In this document: in pieces, positions 45,285-53,486 of the stretch
How positions within the stretch are numbered: position 1 is the stretch's first letter
Layout: every line of letters starts with the position of its first letter
DNA from: Ruegeria lacuscaerulensis
GTDB taxonomy: Bacteria; Pseudomonadota; Alphaproteobacteria; Rhodobacterales; Rhodobacteraceae
DNA: 64,000 bases
Assembly: GCF_013033355.1 (NCBI RefSeq)
Contig: NZ_WQDY01000011.1
Coordinates: 113,486-177,485, forward strand
Direction of reading: 5' to 3'
Notes under the pieces: model-generated
What the model was told of the DNA's origin: nothing
The model's database searches: none
What the model saw: the letters and a program-made list of their open reading frames with translations, nothing else
Position numbers and translations under genes: made by a program

Positions 45285-46058
45285 TTACGTGTCGCTGGGC
45301 AAGTACGTCCAGCGATACTTTGGCGGGGTCGGTCCCTTGTTTCGGCCACCCTGCTGAGACTGTTCCCACGCATGTGCAAGAATGCCGACAGAACGGGACA
45401 GGCAAAACAGGCCACGCGCCAATGGCGCGTCAAAACCAAGCTCGGCATAGATCACCGCTGTGGCTCCGTCGATATTCATCGGAACGGGTTTGCCTTTGCG
45501 CTGCGCCAATTCGCCTTCGATGTCGATCGCGACAGATTTGTAGCGCCCATCACAGGCACCTGCCTCAATCGCTTCGTCCACAAGGCTCATTAAACGTGGT
45601 GCGCGTGGATCCGTTGGGGTGTGAAAGCGGTGACCGAATCCGGGCAGAATTTTCCCTTGCGCGGCAATCCAGTCATCCAGCGCCGGGCCAACGGCGGATG
45701 GGTGAGCATTGACAAACTGATACAGGGTCACCGCTTGTTCACCAGCGCCGCCGTGGATGTCCCCTAGCATATTCACCGCGCTTGCCATGGCATTGTTGAG
45801 CGGCAGTCCGCACGTCACTGCCATGCGTGCCGTAGCGATCGAAGGGGCTTGTGGCCCGTGATCCACGGCAGCAACCAAGGCGGCCTCGAACAATTTCAAC
45901 TGTGCGGCGGATGGCCTGTCTCCGCGCACCATGAACCAGATTATTTCCGCGAAACCAAGGTTGCCGATAAGGTCCTGAATAGGTGTGCCCCGCAGGTCTA
46001 TTCGTCCGGGTTCCATGTCGATGATGGATGTTGACCACCAGTCAGCGACATCGCTCAT
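45285..46058 (-). CDS. citryl-CoA lyase-type enzyme (citrate synthase fold)
   Basis: 257 aa, about 60% of a full citrate synthase and resembling the citryl-CoA-lyase branch. The catalytic histidine pair is LGDIHGGAGEQ (His102) and LPGFGHRFH (His143), with an acidic residue in MNIDGATAVIYAELGF. Expected reaction: citryl-CoA (or a methylated analogue) to acetyl-CoA plus an oxoacid. It overlaps the CoA-transferase gene by ATGA, and the TctABC transporter is upstream. The exact substrate is not determined by sequence. Confidence 0.82.
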   Translation of the reverse strand: MSDVADWWSTSIIDMEPGRIDLRGTPIQDLIGNLGFAEIIWFMVRGDRPSAAQLKLFEAALVAAVDHGPQAPSIATARMAVTCGLPLNNAMASAVNMLGDIHGGAGEQAVTLYQFVNAHPSAVGPALDDWIAAQGKILPGFGHRFHTPTDPRAPRLMSLVDEAIEAGACDGRYKSVAIDIEGELAQRKGKPVPMNIDGATAVIYAELGFDAPLARGLFCLSRSVGILAHAWEQSQQGGRNKGPTPPKYRWTYLPSDT

Positions 46059-47242
46059 ATGATCCCCTCCTTCGTCAACGCGTTTATTTCGTCACGGCTC
46101 AGACCAAGCTCAGACCAGATCACGGCATTATCTGCCCCTAAGTCCGGTGGGGCGGTCCGGGGCATTCTGCGTTGACCATCCATCACAACAGGGCTGCCAG
46201 TCAGTTTCAACTCCTCGCTGTGGGACGGCAAAGATCCAATCAATCCGCGGCCTGTAAGCTGTTCGTCGGTCAGCGCTTCGGGCACGGTCAGCACCTGCCC
46301 GGTCGGAACGCCAATCGCGTTCAACTCGCGAACCCATTCCCGGGAGGGTCGGGTGCGCAGCGTGGCTTCAAGATCGTCCCTTAGCGTATGGCGGTTCCTC
46401 TTGCGATCTTCACGCGAGGCATAGTCAGGGTTACCCAGCAAATCTTCCCGTCCAAGGTGTCGAGCAAGCGCCTGCCATTGTTCGTCACGATTGGCCGCGA
46501 TATTGATCGGGTTGTCCGCAGTGGCAAAGGTTCCTGACGGGGCGGATGTGGTGTTTTCGTTGCCATGCGCTGCCGGTGTGACATCCCCGATCAGGTAGTT
46601 CGACACCACCCAGCCCATGGTGGAGATCACCGCCTCGGACATTGCGATATCCAGAAACGTGCCGCGTGGTCTGGCGTTCAGGGCCGCACTGATAGCAAAA
46701 GCGGCTGTTAGCCCTCCGACGGTATCGGCCAGCGGGTAGCCGACGCGATAGGGCGCTGTATCGGCTGCTCCGGTGATCGACATGACACCGCTGATACCCT
46801 GAACGATTTGGTCGTAGGCCGGGTCTTTTTTGCGAGGACCGTCCTGCCCAAAACCGCTGATTGCACAATAGACCAGGTTGGCATTTTCAGCGCGCAGAAC
46901 GTCATAGCCAAGGCCAAGCCGGTCCATTACACCGGGCCGGAAATTTTCGACCAGCACGTCGGCGGTTTGAACCAGCTTCTTCAGCAAGTCTTTGCCCTTT
47001 GCGGGCTTCATATCCAGCGTGACGGATTTCTTATCCGCGTTCTGGGCGAGAAAACTGATGCCCATCCCGGCCTTGTTGCGGTCTGGGTCTGCCCCCAACA
47101 CCCGAGCAAGGTCGCCGCCCTCAGGCCGTTCGACCTTGATCACCTCGGCCCCCATCAGGGCAAGCTGATAGCAGCAATACGGGCCCGCCAGAACGTTCGT
47201 CAGGTCAAGAACCCGTATTCCTGCCAGAGGCTCAGTCGCCAT
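46055..47242 (-). CDS. CaiB/BaiF family CoA-transferase
   Basis: Class III CoA-transferase, 395 aa. The catalytic aspartate is Asp144 (DPAYDQIVQG); LDLTNVLAGPYCCYQLALMGAEVIKVE at the N-terminus and LVENFRPGVMDRLGLGYD are standard. It likely activates the dicarboxylate/tricarboxylate brought in by TctABC with CoA from succinyl-CoA or acetyl-CoA, making the substrate for the adjoining lyase. It overlaps tctA by 11 bases and the lyase by four. Confidence 0.87.
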   Translation of the reverse strand: MATEPLAGIRVLDLTNVLAGPYCCYQLALMGAEVIKVERPEGGDLARVLGADPDRNKAGMGISFLAQNADKKSVTLDMKPAKGKDLLKKLVQTADVLVENFRPGVMDRLGLGYDVLRAENANLVYCAISGFGQDGPRKKDPAYDQIVQGISGVMSITGAADTAPYRVGYPLADTVGGLTAAFAISAALNARPRGTFLDIAMSEAVISTMGWVVSNYLIGDVTPAAHGNENTTSAPSGTFATADNPINIAANRDEQWQALARHLGREDLLGNPDYASREDRKRNRHTLRDDLEATLRTRPSREWVRELNAIGVPTGQVLTVPEALTDEQLTGRGLIGSLPSHSEELKLTGSPVVMDGQRRMPRTAPPDLGADNAVIWSELGLSRDEINALTKEGII

Positions 47243-48743
47243 CGGCGATACCGGCAGCCCGTGCCCGTGCGCGCCGCGCGCGATAGCTGGGCAGCAACAC
47301 CAGCAGCGCGGCGATAACCAGCAGGCCCAGCGTCATGGGACGTTCCCAGATAAACGAGATCCCGTCATAAAGCTGCATGGACCTTGCAAAGTTGTCTTCC
47401 ATCATTCCGCCAAGGATGAACCCGATCAGAAGCGGGGCCAGCGGATAGTCGGCAAACTTCAAAGCCGTGGCGCAGACGCCGAAACCCACAAGGATCAACA
47501 ACTCCGTTGCATTGTTCTGCCCAATATAAGCGCCCATCAACGTAAAGAACAAAATGAACGGTATCAGGTAGTTGCGCGGAACGGATAGCACCTTTGCGAT
47601 GTAAGGAATCAGCGGTAGGTTCAGGATCAACAGGACAAGGTTTCCGATAAACATGGACATGATCACAGCCCAGAAGATCTGAGGCTCATCCAGCATCAGA
47701 CGCGGGCCGGGTGTCACGTTCAGAGCAATCAGCGCGCCCAGTAGGATCGCCGTGGTGCCGGAACCTGGAATACCCAAAGTCAGCAGTGGAACGAATGATC
47801 CTGTGCAGGCCGCGTTGTTCGCTGTTTCCGGGGCTGCCAGACCCTTGATCGAGCCTTTGCCAAATTCTTCCTGTTCCTCTTTCGGAGCGATGTTGCGTTC
47901 AACAGCATAGCCGAGGAAGCTGGCGATTGTCGCACCGGCGCCGGGAAGAACGCCGATGAAGAAACCTTGTACGGACTGCCGTCCCACAACTGGCGCAATT
48001 GCTTTGGCTTCTTCTTTGGTGATGCGCAGGTCCTTGATCTCACCATCATCACCTTTCAGATCTTTTGGCTTCAGGACCAGAAACAGCGCTTCGGGCAAGG
48101 CAAACATGGCCATGGCCAGCGTGATGAAGCCAAAGCCGGATTGCAGGTCCATGATTCCCATGGTGAACCGAGGCAGGTTGAACAACGCGCCTTCGCCGAC
48201 AGTTGCCATGATCAGCCCTAGGACTGTCATGATGACGGCCTTGGCGACTTGCCCGCTTCCAGCAAAGGCTGCGATGGCTGAAAGACCTACAACCATAAGC
48301 GCGAAATACTCGGCCGAATGGAACAACAGCGCCACTGATGACAGGGCAGGGGCAAACACCATTAGAAGCACAGCACCCAGCGTGCCGCCGGCAAAACTGG
48401 CGATCGCAGCGATTGTCAGCGCCTTGCCTGCTTTGCCTTGTCGTGCCATCGGATAGCCATCGAAACTTGAAGCTACCGTGCCCGCGACACCTGGCGCGTT
48501 CAGCAGAATCGAGGATGTCGATCCTCCAAAGATCGCTCCGTAGTACACCCCAGCCAAAAGGATCAGTGCGGCGGATGGGTCGCCCATCGAGATCGCAACC
48601 GGGATCATGATGGCGATGATCGACATCGGTCCAAGACCGGGCAACATCCCGATGAACGTGCCGATCAGGCACCCAGCGATAACCATCAGAAGGTTTTGGA
48701 TTGAGAATGCCGTTTGCAGGCCGATCAGAAGTCCTTCAAGCAT
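47232..48743 (-). CDS. tctA: tripartite tricarboxylate transporter large membrane subunit TctA
   Basis: 503 aa with about 12 helices. The two internal TctA signatures are present: GLLPGLGPM-type IGMLPGLGPMSIIA near the N-terminus and GVLPGAGATIASFLGY near residue 265, plus TLGIPGSGTTAILLGALI. Start ATG 48743 lies one base after the tctB stop; the frame is open further but that region encodes TctB. Subunit of a Na+- or proton-coupled, binding-protein-dependent tricarboxylate importer. Confidence 0.94.
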   Translation of the reverse strand: MLEGLLIGLQTAFSIQNLLMVIAGCLIGTFIGMLPGLGPMSIIAIMIPVAISMGDPSAALILLAGVYYGAIFGGSTSSILLNAPGVAGTVASSFDGYPMARQGKAGKALTIAAIASFAGGTLGAVLLMVFAPALSSVALLFHSAEYFALMVVGLSAIAAFAGSGQVAKAVIMTVLGLIMATVGEGALFNLPRFTMGIMDLQSGFGFITLAMAMFALPEALFLVLKPKDLKGDDGEIKDLRITKEEAKAIAPVVGRQSVQGFFIGVLPGAGATIASFLGYAVERNIAPKEEQEEFGKGSIKGLAAPETANNAACTGSFVPLLTLGIPGSGTTAILLGALIALNVTPGPRLMLDEPQIFWAVIMSMFIGNLVLLILNLPLIPYIAKVLSVPRNYLIPFILFFTLMGAYIGQNNATELLILVGFGVCATALKFADYPLAPLLIGFILGGMMEDNFARSMQLYDGISFIWERPMTLGLLVIAALLVLLPSYRARRARARAAGIADGD

Positions 48744-48744
48744 G

Positions 48745-49227
48745 TCAGCCTCCGAAAATGCCCGGCAGGGGGCGCATGTAAATGCCAAGAACTTCCTGAA
48801 CCAGATACCAGACGGCCCCAGTAGCGATGAAGGCAACAGGCAGCATGATGTGCCACTTGCGCTCACCCAGAATGAAAGAGCCAAGGATCAGGAATGCCGA
48901 TGTGGAAATCAGGAAACCGACAGGACGCAGGCACAAAGCGTAGATCACCATCAAAGCCAGCAGCATTAGCGCCTGATCCAGATGGTAATCACCCAGCCGG
49001 CGATAATCGATGTCGGCTTCCTTGATCTCGGACTTTTCAAAGCCTAGCAGGATAATTGTCGTCGTGACGATACCCAGAATGGACAGCACTTTGGGGAAGG
49101 TGCTTGGCCAGATGGGATTTCTTTGCATGAAGGGGGGAAGGCTACCGTCCATCGTGAACCAGGCGGCGTAGCCATATGTTAAACAAACACCCAGCAGAAC
49201 GAGCGCGATCCAGCGATCCAACGCCAT
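48745..49227 (-). CDS. tctB: tripartite tricarboxylate transporter small membrane subunit TctB
   Basis: 160 aa with four hydrophobic segments (about 6-26, 47-62, 84-105, 130-150) and the family feature of poor conservation apart from WPSTFPKVLSI and RPVGFLISTSAFLILGSFILGER. Position between tctC and tctA makes the assignment secure. Confidence 0.9.
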   Translation of the reverse strand: MALDRWIALVLLGVCLTYGYAAWFTMDGSLPPFMQRNPIWPSTFPKVLSILGIVTTTIILLGFEKSEIKEADIDYRRLGDYHLDQALMLLALMVIYALCLRPVGFLISTSAFLILGSFILGERKWHIMLPVAFIATGAVWYLVQEVLGIYMRPLPGIFGG

Positions 49228-49260
49228 GATGCCCCCTCCTTTTTTGTTGTCTTTGGGGAA

Positions 49261-49284
49261 GGCAGAGCGGCGGTCCGCTCTGCC
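49261..49284 (-). promoter_or_regulatory. intercistronic hairpin between tctC and tctB
   Basis: A perfect 10-bp stem (GGCAGAGCGG, loop ACCG, CCGCTCTGCC on the minus strand) in the 66-base gap. It has no T-tract, so it is more likely an RNA-stabilising or partial-termination element allowing more binding protein than permease, a common pattern for such operons. Confidence 0.6.
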
Positions 49285-49293
49285 GATTTTCAG

Positions 49294-50274
49294 TTAGAGA
49301 AAGCCCAGCTTCTTCATCAGATCACCGATCTGCTGTTCCTGCTGCTCAAGGAACGTCTGGAAGTCAGCGCCCGAGTTGTGGATGTTGACCCATCCGTTGC
49401 GCGCCCGAACCTCTTCCCATTCAGGAGTGTCGTACATCTTGGCGATTGCGTCTTGATATGCCGCCAGCTTGTCTTCCGGTAGACCAGGTGCTGCGAAGAA
49501 TCCGCGCCAGTTGACGAAGGTGGTATCAATACCCTGCTCCTTCATGGTCATCGCATCAGGAGCGGCGTCAACGCGTTCTTCCGATGTGACACCGATGATT
49601 TTGACTTCGCCCGCGTTCGACAGGTCAACAGCTTCCGAGAAACCCGTCGACAGAGCCGCGATTTCGCCGGACAGAAGCGCCGCCATGGCTTTGCCGCCTG
49701 CGTCATACGGAATGTACTTTACGCCCAGAGCGTCTTTGCCAGCTGCTTCCATGACCATGGCTGCAACCAAGTGATCCATGCCGCCCGGTACAGAGCCACC
49801 ACCAATTGCTGTGGCCGAAGGATCAGCGTCAAAAGCTGCCAACAGATCGTCCATCGAGTTGATCGGGCTGTCTTTGCCTACGACGATCGCCGCATAGTCA
49901 CCGATGGTGCCTGAAACCAGAGTCAGGTCGCGGAAGTTATGCGGGAAAACACCGGTCAGCGAACGGATTACGATGGGCGTTGAGTTCACCATCAATGTGC
50001 CGTGATTGCTGTCAGCGTTTTCAATCAGAAAGCCGATGGCCTTACCGCCGCCGCCACCTGACATGTTCTCATAGGATGCAGTGCCAACAAGACCCGCATT
50101 CGTAAGGGCCTCACCCGTGCCGCGGGCAGTTCCGTCCCAGCCACCACCGGCACCGCCGGGGATCAGAAAGTGGATGCTGTCCACGACTTGATCTTCGGCC
50201 AATGTCGGGCCGGTCAGGCCGATTGCGGCCACAGCTGCGATTAGGGCGCGACGGCCCAGTTTAATCGTTGTCAT
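49294..50274 (-). CDS. tctC: tripartite tricarboxylate transporter substrate-binding protein TctC
   Basis: 326 aa periplasmic protein. Signal peptide ends at about GPTLA/E. The TctC fold shows IHFLIPGGAGGGWDGTAR, GGGGGKAIGFL, TLVSGTIGDYAAIVV, GGGSVPGGMDHLVAAM and YIPYDAGGKAMAALLSGEI. Start ATG 50274 has GGGAGG upstream. It is divergent from tctD across 108 bases, which must contain the regulated promoter. Confidence 0.93.
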   Translation of the reverse strand: MTTIKLGRRALIAAVAAIGLTGPTLAEDQVVDSIHFLIPGGAGGGWDGTARGTGEALTNAGLVGTASYENMSGGGGGKAIGFLIENADSNHGTLMVNSTPIVIRSLTGVFPHNFRDLTLVSGTIGDYAAIVVGKDSPINSMDDLLAAFDADPSATAIGGGSVPGGMDHLVAAMVMEAAGKDALGVKYIPYDAGGKAMAALLSGEIAALSTGFSEAVDLSNAGEVKIIGVTSEERVDAAPDAMTMKEQGIDTTFVNWRGFFAAPGLPEDKLAAYQDAIAKMYDTPEWEEVRARNGWVNIHNSGADFQTFLEQQEQQIGDLMKKLGFL

Positions 50275-50382
50275 GATTTCCTCCCGTTTGACAACCGGCC
50301 GCATGGCGGCTCAGATTGGATGGTACAAAAACACACCAACCTGACATCAACCTGTCACGCGGCAAAATACTGAAAAAGCCTG
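50275..50382. promoter_or_regulatory. divergent control region of tctC and tctD
   Basis: The 108 bases between the two start codons must carry promoters in both directions and, by analogy with Salmonella tctI, the TctD target. A direct repeat AACCTGACATC/AACCTGTCACG (50338-50348 and 50349-50359) is the best visible operator candidate and sits nearer tctD. No promoter hexamers stand out. Confidence 0.45.
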
Positions 50383-51051
50383 ATGAAATTTCTACTTGTC
50401 GAAGACAACCTGGACCTCGCGAACGCGGTCAGTTCGCGCATGCGTCTGGACGGTCATGTCATTGATCACGCAGCGAATTTGGAGGACGCAACCGCCTTTG
50501 TCGAAACCGAAGAATACGACCTGATTCTGTTGGACATCATGCTCCCAGATGGGGATGGCCGAGACTTTCTGAAACGGCATCGGGCAAGTCGATTGGACAC
50601 TCCCGTGATTGTATTGACCGCGCGCAGTCAGGTTTCTGATCGAATCGGTTCTTTGGATCTTGGGGCCGACGATTACGTCACAAAGCCATTTGATCACGCT
50701 GAACTCGAGGCTAGATGCCGTGCCGTTTTGCGTCGCAAGTCAGGCATCACAAAAACGACGATCGAGATGGGCGGCATTGTCTTCGATCCGGTCGCGGGGC
50801 ATTTGGTCGTCGCCGGGGACATTGTTTCTTTGCGGAATCGTGAATTGCGTATGATGGAGCTGTTCATCAACGCACCTGGTCATGTGTTCTCGAAACAGAA
50901 GCTGGCAGATCGGCTGTTTTCCTACGATGACAACATTTCAGACAACGCCATCGAGGTCTATGTGGGCCGATTGCGCAGGCATCTTGAAAAGTCGGACCTC
51001 AAGATAACTACTCTGCGCGGTCTGGGGTATAGGCTGGATCATGACAACTAA
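50383..51051 (+). CDS. tctD: response regulator TctD (OmpR family)
   Basis: 222 aa. Receiver domain with acidic residues VEDN, phosphorylated Asp51 (LILLDIMLPDGDG), Thr in VLTARSQ and Lys in TKPFDH; then an OmpR winged helix (about 125-220) with VFSKQKLADRLFSYDDNISDNAIEVYVGRLRRHL. Overlaps tctE by 11 bases. Likely activates tctCBA and the linked CoA genes. Confidence 0.93.
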   Translation: MKFLLVEDNLDLANAVSSRMRLDGHVIDHAANLEDATAFVETEEYDLILLDIMLPDGDGRDFLKRHRASRLDTPVIVLTARSQVSDRIGSLDLGADDYVTKPFDHAELEARCRAVLRRKSGITKTTIEMGGIVFDPVAGHLVVAGDIVSLRNRELRMMELFINAPGHVFSKQKLADRLFSYDDNISDNAIEVYVGRLRRHLEKSDLKITTLRGLGYRLDHDN

Positions 51052-52402
51052 TCCGACCGTTTCTGGGTCATTGCGAAACAGGCTGGTGCTCGCGTTGATT
51101 GGCGGTGCGGCTGTTCTTGCAATTCTTCTGTTTTTCACAGTTCGCAATTACGCGGCGCAGGTGGCACAACAAGGTCAGGACAACATACTTGAAGCTTCAG
51201 TGACATCAATACTGGATGCTGCGGCGCTCAGAGATGGTGCACTCGAGGTAGATATCCCGTACGCAGCATTTTCAATGCTGAGTACACCGTCAGATGACCG
51301 AGTGTTCTATGCGATCTTTCGGGACGGTGAGTTCCTATCAGGCTACGAAGACCTTCGGTTTGCTGGTGGGCTCGGAGAAAGCGATTGGTCGTTCAAAACC
51401 GGCGAAGTTCGCGAAGAACTTATCCGACAGGTCAGCGCCAGCCGGACTCTTGTTGGACTTGACCGACAAACCGAGGTCGAAGTCGTACTGGGTCAAACTC
51501 AGGATGCGCTTTCCGAAACTCTTGATCAGATTTCGCGCAATGCTGCTTTTCTTGGGTTGGGGTTCTTTCTACTCACCGCAGCTTTATCTTTCTGGATCAC
51601 GTCGACAACCATTGGTCAGCTCAACAAGTTGACGACTTCGGTAACCCGAAGGGGGCCGCAGGATCTGAGTCCTTTCAAAAAACCAGTGCCACGAGAAATG
51701 GCACCGCTTGTCATGTCCTTGAATTCCTTGATGGGCCGGTTGGATCAGTCGCTTAGCCAATCCGAGGACTTTATCGCCGAAGCAGCCCATCGCGTCAGGA
51801 CACCTTTGGCGACTGTCAGATCATACGCCGAAGCCACGCTCCACCGCGTGGAAAGAAAAGAAAACCGCGAGGCGCTGCGTGCTATGGTTCGCGCGATCGA
51901 CGAAAGCTCGCGCGCGGCAGGTCAACTTTTGGATCACGCCATGATTACGTCTCGCGCGGACCGGCTAGAGCGCGAGAATGTTGACCTTGTCGAGTTGATC
52001 CAAGAGCTGGTTCAGCGTTTGACGCCTATCGCTGAAATGAAGGAACTGTCGCTCTGTCTGACGGGCGATAAATCGGTTCCATATTCTGGAGATCCTATTC
52101 TTATTCAAAACGCTGTCAGAAACATGATCGACAACGCGTTGAAATATGCACCTGCAGACAGCATCGTAGAAATAGAGGTCACAGCGAAACCCGAGATTAA
52201 GGTCAGCGACACCGGGCCCGGCTTTCTTCCGAGCGAAGTTGACAGACTGACCCGGCGATTTGAGCGTGGGGAAAACGCTGTAGGAACCATTGGCTCTGGA
52301 CTGGGACTAACCATTGCAAAGGATGTGGCGACTGCACATGGGGGAATGCTGGTTCTATCGAACCGGCCAATGGGGGGCGCATGCGTTACATTATCGCTTT
52401 GA
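51041..52402 (+). CDS. tctE: sensor histidine kinase TctE
   Basis: 453 aa. Membrane helices at about 17-33 and 169-190 frame a periplasmic sensor domain of about 135 residues. The phosphorylated histidine is His250 in AEAAHRVRTPLATVRSYAEA, using the HRVRTPL variant common in TctE-type kinases. N box AVRNMIDNALKYAP, G boxes DTGPGFLP and GSGLGLTIAKD. Overlaps tctD upstream and the binding-protein gene downstream by 22 bases. Confidence 0.92.
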   Translation: MTTNPTVSGSLRNRLVLALIGGAAVLAILLFFTVRNYAAQVAQQGQDNILEASVTSILDAAALRDGALEVDIPYAAFSMLSTPSDDRVFYAIFRDGEFLSGYEDLRFAGGLGESDWSFKTGEVREELIRQVSASRTLVGLDRQTEVEVVLGQTQDALSETLDQISRNAAFLGLGFFLLTAALSFWITSTTIGQLNKLTTSVTRRGPQDLSPFKKPVPREMAPLVMSLNSLMGRLDQSLSQSEDFIAEAAHRVRTPLATVRSYAEATLHRVERKENREALRAMVRAIDESSRAAGQLLDHAMITSRADRLERENVDLVELIQELVQRLTPIAEMKELSLCLTGDKSVPYSGDPILIQNAVRNMIDNALKYAPADSIVEIEVTAKPEIKVSDTGPGFLPSEVDRLTRRFERGENAVGTIGSGLGLTIAKDVATAHGGMLVLSNRPMGGACVTLSL

Positions 52403-53385
52403 TGCTGGCTTTTCTGCCCGGCGCTGGATGGGCAGAAGACTGGGAAGATCAGTTGATTTTCAACGAGGGTGCAGAGGGTCCCAGGCTGCGGGTAATCTCG
52501 AGCACGGACACAGTTCTATTTGCGCCACTGATCGAGGAGTTTGTGGCGAAGAATCCCTCAATTAGTGTCGAATACCTGGTCTCGGGCACGGCCGATATCA
52601 ACATGCGGGTCCGAGCCGCTGCTGATGCATTTGACGTAGTAGTGTCCAGTGCGATGGATCTGCAACTCAAACTGGCCAATGATGGGTATGCCCTACCAAT
52701 CGACGACATCGATACACCGCACTGGGCACAATGGCACAACAGCCTTTTCTCGTTCACCACTGAGCCGGCGGCCATTGTGATCAACAGGGCGGCATTTGAA
52801 GGCCAGCAAGTTCCCGTAACGCGCCAAATGTTGATCGAAGCTTTACGTAAACGCCCGGAAGAATTCCGTGGCAAGGTAGGCACTTATGATGTTCGCCAGT
52901 CCGGTTTGGGTTACCTCTTTGCAACGCAGGATGCGCGAGCTTCGGAAACCTATTGGCGCTTGATGGAAGTTATGGGCGGGCTTGATGTGCGGTTGTATTG
53001 TTGTTCGGGCGAAATGATCAATGATCTGGCCGATGGCACGATTTTGGTCGCATATAACGTGTTGGGCAGCTACGCCGCTGTCCGAGCCGAAGGTAAAGAT
53101 GCGCTTGAAGTTATTTTTCCGACTGATTTTCAAACGATTATGATGCGTACAGCTTTGGTTTCTAATGCAACTCGGGAACCAGACGCAGCAGAAGCTTTCA
53201 TCCGCCATCTCGTTGCCGAAAAATCTGCCGCGCGGGAAACGCAGTCCTCCCTCCCGCCGCTGACGTCTCCGGGAGGGGTGACTGACAGAGAAACGATTGG
53301 ATTGAACCCGGCTTTGCTGACTTTTTTGGATGACCTTAAGCGTAAAAAGTTTCTTTCCGCATGGGAAAATGCGGTGATTCAATAG
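52381..53385 (+). CDS. periplasmic solute-binding protein, orphan, coupled to tctE
   Basis: 334 aa; signal peptide ends at about GAGWA/E. Type II periplasmic binding fold resembling Fe3+/ABC-type binding proteins (LRVISSTDTVLFAPLIEEFVAKNPSISVEYLVSG, FDVVVSSAMDLQLKLAND, LVAYNVLGSY). No ABC permease or ATPase is adjacent and the start lies 22 bases inside tctE. Translational coupling with a sensor kinase suggests a ligand-presenting role for TctE rather than transport. That is inference. Confidence 0.82.
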   Translation: MRYIIALMLAFLPGAGWAEDWEDQLIFNEGAEGPRLRVISSTDTVLFAPLIEEFVAKNPSISVEYLVSGTADINMRVRAAADAFDVVVSSAMDLQLKLANDGYALPIDDIDTPHWAQWHNSLFSFTTEPAAIVINRAAFEGQQVPVTRQMLIEALRKRPEEFRGKVGTYDVRQSGLGYLFATQDARASETYWRLMEVMGGLDVRLYCCSGEMINDLADGTILVAYNVLGSYAAVRAEGKDALEVIFPTDFQTIMMRTALVSNATREPDAAEAFIRHLVAEKSAARETQSSLPPLTSPGGVTDRETIGLNPALLTFLDDLKRKKFLSAWENAVIQ

Positions 53386-53486
53386 GCAGCGGGGACCATC
53401 AAGTAGATCTGAGCGCGAACTTGTAACGCGCTGAATTTCTAAGCCGCAAACGAAAAAAGGTTACGGCCGAGGCGAGCACCGAATTC

